This document shows, piece by piece, positions 1 to 11,660 of a stretch of 64,000 bases of DNA. This stretch comes from Pyxicephalus adspersus (Eukaryota; Chordata; Amphibia; Anura; Pyxicephalidae). The notes beneath the pieces were generated by a model. The model did not search any database. It saw only the letters and a list, made by a program, of their open reading frames with translations, and was not told where the DNA came from. The translations under genes and the position numbers were made by a program. The DNA is taken from the NCBI RefSeq assembly GCF_032062135.1, contig NC_092859.1:65795080-65859079 (forward strand), in the 5' to 3' direction. Position 1 is the stretch's first letter. Each line of letters starts with the position of its first letter.

Positions 1-2643
1 ACATAGTTTGAGAAATGGGAGGACCCCTTAAGCCAGTCCACTATGTGTCTGTTTAAACATGCCAGATTATAAACTCTTTTATTAGGGAGGTTAGCTCCTG
101 CCTCCTGCCGTTTTGGGAAGATTTAATTTGAGCCATGATATTCTGGGACGATTGCCATGCCATAAAAATTTGGAGAAAAGCTTGTTAAGACAGATCACAT
201 CCCTACAGCATAATATAAGAGGTATAGTTTGTAGTGGGTAAAGGAGCTTAGGAAAAGACATCATTTTGAGAAGGTGGATTCTACCAAATAGTCAGACCAG
301 TAAGTTGTGCCACATCTCCAATTCCCTCTGTATCTTGGCTATCATGGGAGTATAATTTATGCCATATACCGAGGAAGCTTTTTTACATATGCGAATGCCC
401 AGATAGGTAATATGTTCCTTGGCAATTAGATATGGAGAATTTTTGTCCCAATCAGTTCTTCTGTGGCTGGTCAGGGAAAGGATTTCACTCTTGTCAACAT
501 TAATTTTGAAGCCCGAACAAAGCTCAAATTGAGTAAATATATTTTGTATGAATGGTAAATCTAAGGTCGGATTAGATGTGAAAAGAAGAATACCGTCAGC
601 CAAAAATGCTGACTTAATTTCACTGTTGTGTATCTTTAGTCCATGTAGCTCCTGTGAGCCTTCAAAAAAACGCACCAGTGGTTCTACTGCTATATTAAAA
701 AATAGTGGGGAAAGAAGGCATACTTGTCAGGTTCCCTTCCCCAGTCGCAGAGATCCTGACAAAAAACCTGGTGTGATAACTCTTGCACAAGGCGACCTGT
801 ACATAGCTGAAAGCAAGTTCGGGTAGGAACCCCGAAATCCTAGCGTATCAAGTACAGAGAAGAGCCATGTAACATCTACGCTGTCAAAAGCCTTCTTGGC
901 ATCAATACTAATGATCGCAATGTCTTCAGCTGGATGTCGTGTGGCAAAGTCTAGGGCAGACTTTACGTATGTTACTTATGGCTGATCGACCCTGCACAAA
1001 ACCCACCTGAGGGTAGGAAATCAATTGAGGTAACAGTGAAGCCAGTCTTTTGGCCAGAATGTTTGACAAAATTTTTATGAGAGAGATGGGGCGATATGAT
1101 TCAGGGCGTCTTGGGTCTCTACCCTTTTTGTGAAATACTTTTATGTGTGATTCTATACCAGAACAGAAGTAGGAACCATTTTCTCACTTGTAGGAATAAA
1201 GAGCATGTAAATCTTGTACAGTATCTTCCTCCATCAATTTGTAGTATTCGGCCGTAAAGCCGTCATGCCCTGGGGATTTGCTATTAGTTAGGTTTTTTAT
1301 AGTATCTTTTATCTCCTGGTCCAGGATCGGAGAATTCAAAAACTCTAGGTCTTCTTCAGCCAAAGTTGGCAGAGAAACATTACAAAAAGTTTGGGAAGAC
1401 AACAGAACTCATCTAGACCTCTCGGCATATATAGCTTGCTATAGTACTCTGCCAGTTGAGTATTTATCTGAGCAGGGTTTGTGATCAATTCACCTTGAGC
1501 ATCGAACAAAGATAGTATACCTTTAGTGTCATAAAGCAGCTTGAGTAGATTTTCCAACTGTTTCCTGGCCTTGTTGCCAAATTTATGGAAACATAACTGT
1601 GTAAATTTCTGTCTGAATTGTTTGCGTCTTTCAAGCCCCATGTCAAATACTCTCCTGAACACCTTTTGTCAGGGTTTGTTGTGCATGGCGCAGAGTTTGA
1701 AATGCCTGATATTATTGAGTCTCTGCCTGTTTTTTAGCTCTGTCTGCTAACATAAGAAATAATGCAACCTCTCATATAGGCCTTCCCAGTCACTCGAAAC
1801 AAATGAGGATCCCCCCTATGATTCGCATTCGTAGCCACAAATGTGTGCCAGGCAGAACGTAGCTCAGCCTGAAAGGCATGATCTTCACCTAAAAAAGAGA
1901 GGTAATGCCAAATTATGGTATCGCCTTTGGGTATCGTGTCAGTTAAAGACAGTTGGACAGGGGCATAGTCAGAGACCACTATAGGGTGTATCAATACATC
2001 ACTTACTAAATAGTGCAGTGAGGCAGAACATAGCAGGTAGTCTAAGCGAGTTTGGGTAAGATGGATATGAGAGAAAAATGTATACTGGCGTTCAAGGGGA
2101 TATTGCTGTGGCCAGACATCATTTAGATGCAGAGATTCCGCAAATCCCTCAAGGTGAGTAGCTGTAGGTCTGAGAGATCCTGTGGATCCTGTATGCCTAT
2201 CTTTCATCCCATTCATGACACTATAAAAATCTCCTCCCACAATCTTATTGGTAACCAAATCCTGAGATATCCATCTTGTCCGGGATTGAAAAAAGGAGAT
2301 TGTGTGTGAGTTAGGTGCATAGATGTTATGGAAAGAGATGGTTTTATCTGGAAATTCAATGGTAACTCTGCAGAGCCTATCATCTCTGTCTTATTGTGAA
2401 GATAGCCTTTTGCCACGCAAATTTTTGTGTAGAAAAATCAGCACTCCAGCCTTACGGTTCAGTGCTGGAGATCCAAATACCTCCCTCACCCACAGTTTGT
2501 GCATTGTGATAAAGTCCTGTTCTCCTAAATGTGTCTCCTGGAGCAGGGCTACATAAGCTCTAAGTTTTCTATGGTGGCTCAAAATTGCCATGGGCTTATT
2601 AGGGGATCCCTAATCCCTTCACATTCCAATTGATCACTTGCAT
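1..2643 (-). pseudogene. L1-A ORF2, endonuclease/reverse transcriptase remnant
   Basis: The reading starts at an ATG whose complement is at 2641-2643 and gives INWNVKGLG, the N-terminal apurinic-type endonuclease motif, followed after two stops and a frameshift by QETHL (catalytic Glu). The end of the endonuclease is visible near 1980 as SDYAPVQL, where active enzymes have SDHAP. The linker before the reverse transcriptase contains SPGHDGFTAEYYK near 1240-1280. Palm motif C is seen near 590 as LADGILLF instead of (Y/F)ADD, so a catalytic Asp is lost. At least four frameshifts and several stops separate the pieces. The family acts in the nucleus by target-primed reverse transcription; this copy is dead. 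Confidence 0.85.
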
Positions 2644-2870
2644 AGGGTGGAGTGAGGGAGTATATTAAAAAACAAACACATTATGCATCCAAAGACAAAT
2701 AAACAGTAAAATAGTAACCATAAAAATTGAGCAGTTATTTGGATCAGAACTGAGGTATCTGTCCAAGTCTTCAAATCCGTAGCGATAGTACAACACTCAT
2801 ACTCAATCATGCAGTACCGTCATTGCACAAAAAATAGAAGAAAGTAAGGAAAAATTGTTCCATCAAAAGT

Positions 2871-2881
2871 AAAATACAAAG
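2871..2881. repeat. left target-site duplication of L1-B
   Basis: AAAATACAAAG directly before the L1-B 5' end matches AAAATGCAAAG directly after its poly(A) tail, with one mismatch over 11 bases. Confidence 0.6.
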
Positions 2882-3024
2882 GGCGTGGCCGGAAGCGGTA
2901 GCGGATGGTAGCTTTCGCTTGAGGCTCTGTAGCGTGGCCGGACACCGGACAACTTAGCGACTATTATCAAGCACTTTCTTCTCACTTTTATTGATCCTGA
3001 ATACCCGGGCAATCTGCTACAGCA

Positions 3025-4020
3025 ATGGGTAAGCGGAAAACCGGGTCTACACCACGGAAACTTACAGAATTCTTCAGTGCTTCTGATCAACCCAGCCAAG
3101 ATGGCGCCGGTAGGCGTGTCTCCAGACATAGCAAGATTGCAAACAGTCTCAGTGAGCACGCTGAAGGAGCTGCATCAAAAGGGAGAGAAGGAGATTCGGA
3201 GACCACATCTCGCTCTTCATCTACAAATGCAAGCCCAGCTAAAACCAAATTGAAATTGATGATTCCTGATGACAACGAGCATAGGGTAAGCCCAGCTATA
3301 TTCCCTATTTCAGAGGAAACAGAAACTACTGATCCTATAGGGACCTTTCCTACCTCTGATTGCCCAGTCTCAGACACTACTCTTAAGGAAATGTTAATTT
3401 CCCTGGGTAGCTCTTTGCACCAAGATTTCTTAACGCTATTCCACCAACTTAAGAATGATGTGCATAAAATAGGAGATAGAGTTGATCATATAGAGCACAA
3501 AATAGGTGAATATGCAGAAGCACATAACGAACTGGTGGATTCGTTTACTGATACGCAAGATACCTTACAACAAGTTCAGCAAAAACTGACCAATATGGAA
3601 GATCAAACGAGAAGGAATACCATAAAGTTTAGGGGTATCTCAGAAAACATATCCCCATCAGAGCTGAGTAGTTACTTATATCAACTTATTTCAATATTAA
3701 TACCAGGAGCTGTTCCTTTTGAGCTATTGATCGATAGAGCTCACAGGCTTCCTAAACCTGCGCACCTACCTGAGAAAGCACCTAGAGATGTTCTATTTAT
3801 ATCAGTAACTTTAGCACTGAGAGAACATCACATTCAGTATAGATGGGGGTTCCCGGTGAAGCTTATTGTTTCACGTAATGGATCCACTTACACAATAAAG
3901 AATCCTCAACTGGGCTTTGAATTACTTGAAAGCTGGGGCATTCAACCAGTCACTCAACCCCAAGCATCTAGATCTGGTCAAAACCTGGGTCGTTTATCCC
4001 CAGATTGGAAATTAGCTTGA
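3025..4020 (+). CDS. L1-B ORF1 protein, RNA chaperone, open but internally deleted
   Basis: An uninterrupted 331-codon frame beginning at the first ATG after the leader. In order: a basic and Ser-rich N-terminal segment (about residues 1-115), a predicted coiled coil (about 118-195, heptad-like, running into EDQTRRNTIKFRGI), the start of the RRM-like domain (about 196-262) and the end of the C-terminal domain with YRWGFPVKL (about 272-305). In this family the protein trimerises and coats L1 RNA. Compared with L1-D ORF1, about 45-50 residues are missing between DVLFISV and TLALREH, i.e. most of the RRM to C-terminal-domain junction, without breaking the frame. The product would therefore probably not be functional. 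Confidence is high for identity and low for function. Confidence 0.85.
   Translation: MGKRKTGSTPRKLTEFFSASDQPSQDGAGRRVSRHSKIANSLSEHAEGAASKGREGDSETTSRSSSTNASPAKTKLKLMIPDDNEHRVSPAIFPISEETETTDPIGTFPTSDCPVSDTTLKEMLISLGSSLHQDFLTLFHQLKNDVHKIGDRVDHIEHKIGEYAEAHNELVDSFTDTQDTLQQVQQKLTNMEDQTRRNTIKFRGISENISPSELSSYLYQLISILIPGAVPFELLIDRAHRLPKPAHLPEKAPRDVLFISVTLALREHHIQYRWGFPVKLIVSRNGSTYTIKNPQLGFELLESWGIQPVTQPQASRSGQNLGRLSPDWKLA
3097..3108 (+). promoter_or_regulatory. YY1-like motif CAAGATGGCGCC in L1-B
   Basis: The 12-mer CAAGATGGCGCC lies within the ORF1 N-terminal coding region. It resembles the YY1 core AAGATGGCG, which in mammalian L1 directs transcription start. The same 12-mer occurs in L1-D at 28423-28434. 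Function is inferred only from the match. Confidence 0.35.
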
Positions 4021-4344
4021 ATACAAAGTTCGCTCAGAAGAAAAGTTGCAATATGAGAATAAGTATCGGGAGTTCGGTGCCACGTCTTAGTTACCCCACA
4101 CGCAAGATGTGCAGTTTGATACTGCTTTATGGATCCGTCATGGATTCTTCTTTTTACTTCTATATCATGATTGAGGAGTACAAGTTTTCAATTTTGTTTT
4201 TTTTTATTTTATGTTTTACTCACAGTGGCTTCTATATTTGGTTATTAGTTAGAACGGAAATGGTAGCTTCACTTTGCTACTTCTTTATGCTTCTGGGTTC
4301 AGTACAACAAGTATTTGCCTCTTTAGAGGTACAATATATGTATA

Positions 4345-7300
4345 ATGGGGCTTCACATCCTTTCTATTAATGCTAAAGGGCTAAATAGCCCCTTTAAAAG
4401 ACATGCTATTTGGGATGAAGGTAAGAGACATGATTCCAATATTTTATGTATCCAAGAGACACACTTTAAGACGAATAATTTACCATACTTTTCTCATAAG
4501 GATTTTCCGCATATTTTCCATGCTACATCTCCGCAGAAGAAAAAGGGAGTGACGATAGCAATTAAATCTAATATATCCTTTTCTCTAATAAAAGTGGATA
4601 TAGATTCAGAGGGACGGTACATAATTTTGGTGGCTAAATTCAACAATGTAATTAGAACACTGGTATCTTTATATGCCCCAAATGTCTACTCAGTAAAATT
4701 TTTGTCTAAAGTGATTAAAAGGACAAAGAAAGTCCAAGAGGGTTCACTTATAATCTGTGGAGACTTTAATTGTATTCCTGATGTTTCACTAGACACTTCC
4801 AACAGTAAGAAGTACACAAGACCGATGCTGAACTTACTATTACGAAAGGAGGAACATTTTGATGTTTGGCGGTGTCTCCACTCAGCAGAGAAAGACTTTA
4901 CCTTTTTTTCGGCTCCTCATCAGTCTTACTCGAGAATTGATCTGTTTTTAGTGGATAAATGGACTTTACAGCAAGAATCATCCTCTACTATCCACAATAT
5001 AACCTGGTCAGATCATGCACCTGTGTCTATTTGTATTAATGAAGACAGTATGACTCCGAACTCTTATCTTTGGAGGAATAATACGTCTTTATTTGCACAT
5101 ACTTCTACGAAGGGAAAAATTTTGCATAATTTAAAAGAATTTTTTCAGTTTAATGAGACATCAGAAGTAACTCCGTCTATGTTATGGTGTGCCCATAAAG
5201 CTTATGTTACAGGTGTCTTAATTCAACTTTCAACAATTGAAAGTAAAAAAAGAAGACAACATATAAGTGAATTGTTAGAGAAAATTAGGGAATTAGAGAA
5301 TGTCCATAAAAATAAAATCACAACCTGTGTTTCCCAACAATTGTTTAGACATAGACAAGAATTGCGTTTACTACTTATAGAAAAACAAGAAAAAATTTTG
5401 CAACGCACAAAAACTACCTATTATGCACAGGGTAACAGAGCAGGTAGGTTATTAGCATCTAAAATTAAATCTAAACGAGCAAGATGCTCATTACCCTTCC
5501 TATTCCACCATAAATCTAAAGCTCAGCTATCTAATCCTCTTGATATGGCAAATGCTTTTAGAGGTTATTATCAGGAATTATATAACCTTAAAGAGGATAA
5601 ACAGGTTAATCAACCTACTCAAAATTTGATAGATTCCTTTTTGGACTCCATTCAACTGCCTAATATCTCAGAAGAGCAGAGAGATATACTTAATAGGCCG
5701 ATTTCTTCCTTAGAGGTGGAAAAAAATTATCAAAAGTTTACCTGTGCACAAATCCCCAGGATTTGATGGCTTTACAGCTGAGTATTATAAATCTTATAGA
5801 GATGTGCTTACTCCATATTTATCCCCAGTATATAATCAAGCGGTTTCGGATGGTTACATTCCTTCGGAAATGCTTAGAGCTATTATAATCACTATCCCAA
5901 AAGAGGGGAAAGCACCATCCCATCCCCAAAATTTTAGACCTATATCGTTATTAAACACAGATCTTAAGATCTTTGCTAAACTAATTGTAGTACGTCTCCA
6001 GGAATTTATACCCTTCCTAGTCCAAGGTGACCAGGTGGGATTTGTTAAAAGTTGTAAGGCCTCTGATGGGACCCGCCGTATGATTATTCTACTTAAAATT
6101 GCTGAAAGCTCTGGGGCACCGACAATATTCCTCACACTAGATGCGGAGAAAGCCTTCGATAGAGTGCATTGGGGTTACTTACGTGCAGTGTTACAAAAAT
6201 TTGGGCTGAATGGTTCAATTTTGTCAGCTATTATGGCTCTATATACCTACCCTTCGGCTCAAGTATACTTATCGAATATGTTGTCCTCTCCTTTCAGTAT
6301 AACCAATGGAACCCGTGAAGGATGCCCTCTATCGCCTACTCTTTTTACATTGCTTATGGAACCTTTTGCACAAACTATTAGGTACAATTGCAATATCAAA
6401 GGGATACAAGTAGGTGAATCTTCACGTCATAGATTTATTCGCTGATGATGTGATTCTTTCATTGATGGATCCACAGACTTCACTAGCAGCCGTATCGTAT
6501 GTAATTGGGGTATTTGGATCTGTGAGTTAATTTAAGATCAATGATGCAAAATGCAATATTTTACCGGTAGGTGTGCCCTAGCATTAAAAGAGCAAATTTC
6601 TAGGGAGTTTCCTTTTAGATGGGCTAAAACTAGTATCTTATATTTAGGTATCCATCTAACCAATTCCTTGTCTACCTTAATTAACGATAATTTTGCATCA
6701 TTGGTAGATGTGGTAAAGAAAGATGTAACTGGTCTATCGAAAGTGGAACTGTCCTGGTTGGGACGTATAGCGGCCTTTAAAATGGCAGTTCTCCCAAAAG
6801 TTCTCTATCTATTTCGAACTATGCCAGTTATTCTCCCCCAGTCTACTCTACTTTCTCTACAATCCTTGATACAGAAATTTATATGGAATAACAAGAAACC
6901 CCGTCTGTCTCAGTCACTTTTATTTAGAGCAAAGAAAGTAGGGGGAATGGGAGTACCTAATTTAATGGATTATTATTTGGCATCATTAGTAGATCATTTG
7001 GAGCTTTGTATTAAGCCGGAGTCAAATAAAAGATGGTTGGACATTGAAAAAAAGTACATACCTACTGGTAATTATTTAGCCTTTTTAATGGCTAATCTAC
7101 ATTCAACAATTGGATTGCAGTTGCATTTACCCCCATTAGATGCTATGCTATTTATTTGGAAGAAAATCCAAAGTAAAAAATGTATAGATACACGAACAAT
7201 ACCAATACCAGTTCCTTTACAATTTTTTGAGCTTCTTATCCCAAATTTCAATATCCAATCCTGGTATGATTTGGGATATCAAGATGTTTCAGATTTGCCG

Positions 7301-8083
7301 CAATTTCATACCTTACTTAACCAATATAGAATATTTCAGATGAATCATTTACGAAAGTTTCTCTCAGACAAGGAGATTTTGGTTCCAGAAGTTTTTTGGA
7401 AAAGAAGCCAAAATAGTAACCTATGTAAAGGAGGCATCTCTCTATACTATAATTTAATCCAGAACAAGAGTGTATGGCAGAGAATTCATGTTTTCTCTAT
7501 TTGGGAGCAAGATTTACAGCGTTCCTTTTCACTTTCCCAATGGAAAACTGCTATTTGTTACAGCTCTAGAACATCTAAATGAATCTCTCATTGGGAAAAT
7601 TACCAAAAAATGTTATGTAGATGGTATAGAACGCCAAACAGACTTTCGAAGTATGTGCCACAGTACTCTCCTTTATGTTGGAGGAATTGTGGTGAATCGG
7701 GCACCTATCTACACATGTTCTGGGACTGTAAGAATATACATAGTTTTTGGAACTCCATCTTTGCGTTAATTTCAAAAGTTACAGGATGTTTAACCAGTCC
7801 CGATGCATCATTAGCATTACTTAATCTGGGAATGGAGAAATTCCCGCTTTGCTTCCGTATTATAGTCACACACATCTTTATTGCGGCTCGACTTTATATA
7901 GTTAATTAATGGAACCATTCTACAACACCTAATATATCTGATATAATACAAATGATACATACAAATTATTATTATGAACGTTCTTTGGCTTATAGCAAAT
8001 TTCAATCCCATAAATTTGGGAAAAATTCTTACCTCCTGTATGTCGAGATAAATAGAATTATTTATAGGATATTGTTACTCTAA
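4345..8083 (+). pseudogene. L1-B ORF2, endonuclease/reverse transcriptase, frameshifted
   Basis: The start ATG is followed by LHILSINAKGLN (endonuclease Asn motif). Further motifs are IQETHF, a GDFN catalytic motif and SDHAPVSI near 5015. This frame is open for 473 codons to about 5750, then shifts by a small indel before KSPGFDGFTAEYYK. The next frame carries NFRPISLLN, LDAEKAFDRV and GTREGCPLSPTLF. It shifts again near 6430, where FADDVIL (catalytic FADD at 6438-6449) lies in the third frame. Further breaks occur near 6530 and 7570. The C-terminal Cys/His knuckle (CWRNC, then H and C) lies near 7675-7730, an in-frame TAA is at 7907, and the frame ends at 8083. Total length of about 1,245 codons fits the family. 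Catalytic residues are still present but the frame is broken. Confidence 0.87.
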
Positions 8084-8294
8084 CTATTTAGAATACTGTT
8101 GAACATTAGCTGCCATTGTGTTTGTTGCTGTTTTCTCTGCTATTTCTATAGTCATAGTTAATGTCTGTTATAAGCATGTAATTTCTTTTTTCCTTTTTTT
8201 ATTTCCTTGTTTCTCTCTTTTTGTTTGGTATATGTCTGTTGTATTTTGATGAAAATTCAATAAAAATTATTTATAAAAAAAAAAAAAAAAAAGG

Positions 8295-8305
8295 AAAATG
8301 CAAAG
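8295..8305. repeat. right target-site duplication of L1-B
   Basis: AAAATGCAAAG follows the terminal A run and is the partner of 2871-2881 (10 of 11 bases). Confidence 0.6.
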
Positions 8306-8668
8306 TTGTTGTCCACATAATAAGATCCAATAAGGTTGACAATTGCATGTAGATAAGTGGATTTTGCTCTGTGCTGGGCAAAAGTTTGAGAAAAGAAGAA
8401 TATATATAAAAAAGGGGACAAAGAAAAACAATAACAAACAGAGATCCTCCAAGGAGACAGTACGTGTCTGTGACATTTCATGCACGACCATGGGCGAGTC
8501 AGTTGTCATATATTTTTGCCTTTTCTAAAGGTAGGCTAACACTCGGAGGGGAAAAAAAATGTAGAACACTCACATAGAGAAAACACCTTTGGCACATAGG
8601 CAGATGGGGCATCAGCATAAAAAAAAAAGTAAAAAGGGAGAAAAGGAGCAAAATATGCATCTAGCCTC

Positions 8669-9299
8669 TCAGCGATTCTTGCCTTGCTGTTTATCAATTT
8701 TAGAATCCATCGTTTTCTTGATGACTGCATGACTGTATGATTTTGGGTGTTGGGATGATGAGGATGTTTCTAAGGGGGCATCTTCCCCCATTGAAGGAGA
8801 GGAAGAGCTCTGCTGTGGTGAATCATTGCCTGAATATCCTGTTTCCATGTTAGAGGAATTTCCCTTTATGAATTCCTCAGCATCTTCCACATCCTCCCTG
8901 AAAATCATATAGGTGAGGAGTTGCGGAGTAGGCTAGCGTGACTCTTATTCTATTCCTGATATAAGGAAGTGCAAACAGGTTGAAAGAATTTGCATTTGCA
9001 GGCCATTTCAGCTGAATATTCAGCGAAAATTTAAAGTTGGGTGCCTTCCACTGTTAAATTACGATAGGTGCAGAAAGCTGAGAGTATTTTGGTTCTGTCA
9101 GCATAATCCAAGTATTTAGCCAGTACAGGGTGTTGGCGTTTCTGATCTTTGGTTAGGGGTCCCCGTCTATAAGCTCGTTCAACCCTGCACTGGAGATCAA
9201 GGCCCAACAGCTCCGGAATTGTAGAGGCACAAAGTTGCGCTAGCATGTTTGGTTTAATAGATTCAGGCAGCCCCACAATCTGCAAATTGTTGCGCCGAG
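8669..9299 (-). pseudogene. L1-A ORF1 remnant (RRM-like and C-terminal domain)
   Basis: The reading begins near 9299 with RRNNLQIVGLPE, the usual start of the L1 ORF1 RRM-like domain. It continues through ELLGLDLQCRVERAYR and RTKILSAFCTY, then with frame changes through a C-terminal-domain segment (FADYSAE-like) to an acidic and Ser-rich tail ending at 8669. The coiled coil and N-terminus are absent because similarity ends at the junction with the next element. Stops and one frameshift are present around 8910-9030. Confidence 0.75.
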
Positions 9300-9439
9300 A
9301 ACACAGAACTCTTTTTTAGGGTCACTGACTCAACTCATTCCCTCTCCAAAACCCACGCAAGGCCTAATTCCGGATTATTTTTCCAAATTCCCCTAACAGA
9401 GGCAAATCGAGAAATAATAAATGTATCTTCCTATCAACT

Positions 9440-11034
9440 TACCCCTCTGGAAGAGAGGTCTTAAAAATGGGAATATCGTTTTGTCCATCTAGTCAATTTA
9501 ATAAATTTGAATGTTCATTTATTAGCCAGGAACCTAACACTTAAACTTATGTTCCATAAGCCAACCAAAGCCAAACCCATCTGGAGGTAGAGCAATTTAA
9601 AGATTTCAAAATTAACGATTTTAGAACCTTAAACACTCTATAAGAGCTTTATTGAGAGAGTAATCCACCTCTAGATCAATGTGATCTAGCTCCCATACCT
9701 AATGAACCCTCTGATATCCAAAAAATACCAACCAAAAGCAATAAATCCACTTTTTTCCTCTCCTTGACATATACCACTCATGTCCAAATATTTATGAACA
9801 TCATCAGTAAAGAAATCCTTGACCTAGACCCAAAATCCCCATCTACATCTTCAAAAATATCCAGAGAACAACAACATTTTGATGTCTACACGATAACAAA
9901 CTCATTACCATAAAACCAGCAGACAAAAGGCGGGAACATTGTGGTTATGAACAACTGTCAGTATGAACAAATGTGTTTGGACATACTCAGAAACACAGAA
10001 TGGTACAAGATTATCTTGGAGTCAGACATCATTAGGTATTATGATGCGTATTACTTACTCATTAAAGATGCATATACATCAGGTATCATTGATACTCAAA
10101 GTTATACCCACATTTTACAGTCTACCTAAAGTCCCAAAAATCCTGACAAAGCCACCAGTACCCCCAATTGTGGCAGGAATCAATTCGATATCCTCTGGGG
10201 CGAATGATCTAGTGGACACTTTGCTTAAGAACACTCGTCACTTAATTACCGTCTTACTTAAGAGACACTATCCAATTACTTTAAATCTTACAAGAAATGT
10301 CAGTCCCTCAAAACACACTTCCTATCACTTTAGACGTCGAAGCTCTGTATAGCTACATCTCCCACTTCAGAGGACTGGAAATGATAGCATCTTTTCTACA
10401 TACACATTATGCATCTCGTTTCTCATATAACCAATTTATTTTTAAACTCCTTAAATTCATTCTCACTCGAAATTTCTTCACATTTAACAACCATACCTAC
10501 CTGCAATCTCAAGGTGTCGCGATAGGTACGAAGTGTGCCCCATCCTATGCACACTTAAGTACAGTACAACCCAGATGACATGGCACATTCAAATGTGGCC
10601 CATGTCATCAATGTGAATGGATTAATGAAAAGCAAGCACTAGTACTATCCAATGCGAAACATAAAATTAATTATCATGTGAACTGCCAATCCCCAGGAAT
10701 CATATATTCCCCATATATCTCATCACATGCTTCTGTCAAAGATTTTTTGTTGGAAAAACAAAAAGACCTCTAAAAAAAGGCATATACGAACATGTGTATT
10801 CAATTAAAAATGTTGAAATGACAACCTCAAAAGGCTACCATGTTGGTACGGAACCCAAATGTGATACCAACTACATTGCATTTACTGCCCTCGAACAAGT
10901 ACCCTCAAATCCAAGGGGGAGGGGAGTTTGATAAAAAAAAACTCCTCTAAGCAGAATCCAAGTGGATTTTTCTGCTAAAAGCCAACCATTTCCCTGGTCT
11001 GAACAATGTCTTCAGCTTTAAACCATTTCTGTGA
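9440..11034 (+). pseudogene. Penelope-like reverse transcriptase/GIY-YIG endonuclease remnant
   Basis: Pieces in order: WKRGLKMG and FCPSSQFNKFE near 9450-9510; ADKGGNIVVM-like near 9920-9945; LPKVPKILTKPPVPPIVAGI near 10127-10190; TLDVEALYSYI near 10318 (motif A); GVAIGTKCAPSYAHL near 10515-10560 (motif B). The YxDD motif C and the thumb are missing: motif B is followed almost at once by GTFKCGPCHQCEW, the Cys cluster before the endonuclease. The GIY-YIG part reads FFVGKTKRPL near 10745 and YEHVYSIKN, with the usual catalytic Arg replaced by Gly. It ends with WIFLLKANHFPGLN and FSFKPFL followed by TGA at 11032-11034. Several stops and frameshifts are present. The family copies RNA at exposed DNA ends and cuts DNA with GIY-YIG; this copy can do neither. 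Confidence 0.8.
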
Positions 11035-11429
11035 TTAACATATTCTCTTATACTATCACTTTTGATCATTAATAATTAGATACATACTAGAAAGATTGTT
11101 ATAGTTGTACGTATACACAATATAAAATTTGTTTGTTGCATATTCAAATGGAAAATTGTTGTACCATTTATATATTATGCTTCTATGTTTTTGAATTGTA
11201 ATAATTTCATTTGGATGTTCACTTGGATGTTTATGTATGTATAATTTAACCAATGTATTATGCTTTACTATGTAATTATGTGTATATCAGATCTCCCTGT
11301 CTTATCCTCCTCATACATATCACCACTACACACACTCAGAATGAATACTTGTACTCCCTCCCCCTCACGCCCTACTTGCAGGGATGGGGGCATCCATCCA
11401 TAGATTGGCCTCTCCCCACCTCTCATCTT

Positions 11430-11660
11430 TTTAGACGGGAATGCTTTGCTGAGACCGATCCTGGACCAGCCTCAGCACTGAGTGTGGATGGCAGGTGGAC
11501 CCGCCCTCCCCCTCCCCTAAGAGTTGGCGCTGCTTTGGGAGGTGGCGCCCTCGGCGCCACCGCTCTGACCAAAGCCAGTGTGCCGAGCTCTGGGGCATCC
11601 CCAGATGCCGGCAACGTGTACGTGTAGCCGGGGGAGATCCCAGGGTCCACATGTTTGCTA
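11430..11660. other. GC-rich block in AT-rich surroundings, unassigned
   Basis: About 230 bases rich in C and G, including GTGGCGCCCTCGGCGCCAC, which can form a hairpin. The DNA on both sides is strongly AT-rich. Open frames occur on both strands here, as expected in GC-rich DNA, and none resembles a known protein. It may be part of the Penelope element's regulatory region or a separate insertion. Confidence 0.4.

Larger units (their letters stand above)
1..2881 (-). mobile_element. L1-A: Tx1-like L1 LINE, 3' (left) segment, interrupted copy
   Basis: Minus-strand non-LTR retrotransposon that runs off the left edge of the window. It holds a decayed ORF2 (endonuclease plus reverse transcriptase) and about 230 bases of the spacer upstream of ORF2. 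The remaining upstream part, with the end of ORF1, lies at 8295-9299; the two parts are separated by L1-B, inserted in the opposite orientation. The 3' tail and poly(A) are outside the window. Confidence 0.85.
2882..8294 (+). mobile_element. L1-B: full-length Tx1-like L1 LINE nested in L1-A
   Basis: Plus-strand element of about 5.4 kb with a short 5' leader beginning GGGCGTGGCCGGAAG, ORF1 (3025-4020), a 324-base spacer, ORF2 (4345-8083), a T-rich 3' UTR, an AATAAA signal at 8259-8264 and a terminal A run ending at 8292. It is inserted into L1-A in the opposite orientation with an 11-bp near-perfect duplication (2871-2881 and 8295-8305). ORF1 is open but shortened and ORF2 is broken, so the copy is not autonomous. 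Confidence 0.88.
8295..9299 (-). mobile_element. L1-A: upstream (right) segment with ORF1 remnant
   Basis: This is the continuation of the minus-strand L1-A on the other side of L1-B. It contains the ORF1 C-terminal half and the spacer between ORF1 and ORF2. At about 9299 L1 similarity stops abruptly within ORF1 and Penelope-type sequence begins, so the L1-A 5' end is missing or displaced. Confidence 0.75.
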
